A stretch of 64,000 nucleotides of DNA, taken from the NCBI RefSeq assembly GCF_009856605.1, contig NZ_CP047244.1, forward strand, positions 62,001 to 126,000. Reading direction: 5' to 3'. How positions within the stretch are numbered: position 1 is the first letter of the stretch; each line of letters starts with the position of its first letter. The DNA comes from Trichormus variabilis 0441 (GTDB taxonomy: Bacteria; Cyanobacteriota; Cyanobacteriia; Cyanobacteriales; Nostocaceae). Shown here one piece after another: positions 62,228 through 64,000 of this stretch. The notes below the pieces were generated by a model, which worked only from the letters and a program-made list of their open reading frames with translations, was not told the origin of the DNA and ran no database searches. Made by a program: the position numbers and the translations under genes.

Positions 62228-63365
62228 TACCAATTCACTAAAAATATGATACAGATAATTAAGGAATAAATAGGAACAAGAAAAAATGGCTGGAGTGACT
62301 AAAGTCGAAATAAAAGAGTCAGTCGAAGAGTTACATGAACTGCTGTTAAAACAAAAAACAACATCAAGCCGTGAAAGAATACAAGCTTTGTATTTGCTGA
62401 AAATGGGACAAGTAAAAACAATACAGGATGTAGGTGTTGTTCTGGGCAGAGGAAGAGTAACAGTACAGAGATGGTTAAAGGCTTATACACAATCAGGAAT
62501 AACAGGCCTGTTAGTAACAAAAAAGAGTACAGGACGACCGCCAATTATAAAGTCAGAAGCTAAAGAGCAACTTTTAAAAGAACTGGAACAACCAGAGGGA
62601 TTTAAAAGTTATGAAGAAATCCGAACATGGCTAAAAGCAGTGGAGGGAATAGAAGCATCATATAAAGTAGTACATGATACAGTTCGTTATCGGATGAAAG
62701 CGAAGTTAAAAGTACCGAGAGCAGTAGGGATAAAACATAACTCCGAAGCAGAATCAGAATTTAAAAAAAACTGCCACAATACCTAGAAGTCATTAAAAAA
62801 CACGTTATAGAGCCAAAGGATAAACACAAGAGAATTAGATACTGGTGTGGTGATGAAAGCCGTGTAGGATTAAAAACAGAATTAGGAAGACTGATTACGC
62901 TTTGTGGCATTAAACCTATCGGTATCATGCAATGGAAAAGAGAAAACTTCTATTTATACGGTTTAGTAGAACCATTAACTGGTGAGTATTATATTTGGGA
63001 ATTTTCTCATCTCAACACAGCTTGTTTCAATATCTTTTTAGAACAATTTGCAGCTACATATCCAGACGATATACATATTCTTCAATTAGATAATGGTGCT
63101 TTTCATTTAAGCCAGACACTTAAAATTCCCGAAAATATTATTTTCTTATTTCAACCTCCACATACTCCTCAAGTTAATCCCATTGAAAGGTTATGGGAAG
63201 AAGTTAAAAGAAATTTAAGTTGGGAATGCTTTGCCAATTTAGACGAGTTAAGAACAGCTATATGGCAACGCCTTGAGCAATTAAACAACTCAATTGTTGC
63301 TTCTATTACAGGTTGGGGTTTTATTCTGGATGCTTTATTTGTATCAGGCTTTTCGTGAATTGGTA
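62228..63365 (+). mobile_element. IS630-family insertion sequence inside the IS1380 gene
   Basis: 1138-bp element with 11-bp terminal inverted repeats TACCAATTCAC / GTGAATTGGTA, flanked by TAA duplicated on both sides (62225-62227 and 63366-63368), in line with IS630 insertion at TA. Removing it with one TAA joins the IS1380 frame as ...TTTGGCATAAGTCGTTAG, in frame through the junction (WHKSLEYQTR). This is a recent, well-defined insertion. Confidence 0.9.
62286..63358 (+). CDS. IS630-family transposase made by -1 frameshifting
   Basis: Two overlapping frames form the protein. The first, 166 aa, has the helix-turn-helix region (VLGRGRVTVQRWLKAYTQSG) and ends KKNCHNT; the second carries the DDE part (YWCGDESRVGLKTELGRL; HILQLDNGAFHLS; FLFQPPHTPQVNPIERLWEE). 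The frames differ by -1 and cross at an A8 run at about 62763-62770, a normal slippery site for IS630. Asp, Asp and Glu of the catalytic triad are visible. So the element can be active. Confidence 0.85.
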
Positions 63366-63858
63366 TAAGTCGTTAGAATATCAGACTCGTGAATCTTGGA
63401 GTCGTAGTCGTCGTGTTGTTTGTAAGGTTGAATATGGAATCAAGGGAAATAATATTCGTTTTGTTGTTACTTCTCTGTCTACCAATAAAGTACCTCCTGG
63501 TCAACTATACAGACAAAAATATTGCTCCAGAGGGGAGATGGAAAATCGCTTTAAGGAACAACAACTTGAGCTTTTTAGTGATAGAACCAGTACTCATACA
63601 TTTGCCGGAAATCAGCTACGTCTATGGTTTTCTTCTCTTGCTTACGTTTTGATGAATGCATTGCGGTCACAATGTTTAGCCAAAACAGAATTACAAAATT
63701 CTCAAATTGGAACTATTCGGACAAAAATATTGAAGTTAGGAGCCTTAATTACTATAAGCTCACGGCGAATTTTAATTGCGATTACTAGCTCAAGTCCTTC
63801 CAAACATATCTTTGCTGCTGCTTACAGATGCTTAAAAATTCTCCTGAATACCGCTTAA
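63366..63858 (+). pseudogene. IS1380-type transposase, right part
   Basis: Continues the left part in frame after removal of the IS630 element: KSLEYQTRESWSRSRRVVCK, VTSLSTNKVPPGQLYRQKYC, RGEMENRFKEQQLELFSDRT with the last catalytic Glu, and LRLWFSSLAYVLMNAL. The rest of the window (63859-64000) is the IS1380 end and spacer, with nothing more to support. Confidence 0.85.
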
Positions 63859-64000
63859 TCTCAAGTCAAGCAGCATTTCATTCCTCTCTAATTAATAATA
63901 CTTTGGACTTGGTTTGATTCAAGGCTTCTTTTGGATGCTTAATTTTATGAACAGAGTGTTTTTTCAGTAGCAAGAAAAAATAGAGTAATTGTTTTAGCCT

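Noticed and set aside
62757..62790. Frameshift in the IS630 transposase as a disabling mutation
   Set aside because: The -1 shift lies at an A8 run, a known programmed frameshift site of the family, and the ends and catalytic residues are intact.
1..64000. CRISPR arrays
   Set aside because: Repeats seen are palindromic spacer repeats without regular 30-40-nt spacing; no repeat-spacer array was found.

Overview
The window reads as cyanobacterial DNA: GCGATCGC (HIP1) octamers are scattered through the genes and spacers, many spacers carry cyanobacterial-type palindromic repeats (GCGTAGCGTCTC family), and the protein families fit (Hstk-type giant kinase, cyanobacterial HspA, NQ-SGG-type ParA). 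Species is not decidable. ParA, ParB and two SSB-like genes in the middle suggest a large plasmid, or a chromosome carrying plasmid-derived DNA; no replication initiator, rRNA, tRNA or CRISPR array was seen.

0-18.6 kb is a dense stress and proteostasis island: DUF1931 histone-fold protein, GroES, GroEL, Hsp20, a DsbA-like thiol oxidoreductase, DnaK, a GS17M/ChaB protein, a BON protein, an aldo-keto reductase, two YfdX proteins, DnaJ(CbpA)-CbpM, ClpB, HdeD and a second glycine-zipper stress protein. Its content (Hsp20, Clp ATPase, two YfdX, HdeD, thiol-disulfide protein) resembles the enterobacterial transmissible locus of stress tolerance / locus of heat resistance. Spacers hold ChaB-tail fossils and a 25-nt element shared upstream of groES and hsp20.

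18.8-25.1 kb: a truncated transposase, then an operon for a probably Tat-exported molybdenum aldehyde/xanthine oxidoreductase (three subunits) with its cofactor proteins XdhC and MocA. 25.1-31.2 kb: plasmid-type module parA - iscB - parB (same strand) plus two SSB-like genes. The IscB (OMEGA nuclease, Cas9 ancestor family) keeps its RuvC and HNH motifs and has a candidate pseudoknotted omega RNA upstream; a second unexplained structured segment lies beyond parB.

31.5-39.3 kb: a 2361-aa Ser/Thr kinase-AAA-GAF-PAS-histidine kinase and its NarL-type regulator. 39.3-54.4 kb: accessory redox and hydrolase genes (AraC, NmrA-like, SDRs, NTF2-like, alpha/beta hydrolases, quinone reductase fusion, cysteine hydrolase, cupin, GMC oxidoreductase, DUF5996) with many gene fossils, above all truncated SDR genes. 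54.8-57.4 kb: a GC-richer TetR-CPBP-CPBP block with tandem palindromic operators. 57.5-61.7 kb: small exported and membrane proteins, a third CPBP, RidA, SgcJ-like, peptidoglycan-binding and a damaged HU gene. 61.8-64 kb: an IS1380-type transposase split by an IS630-type element with a visible target duplication and a -1 frameshift site.
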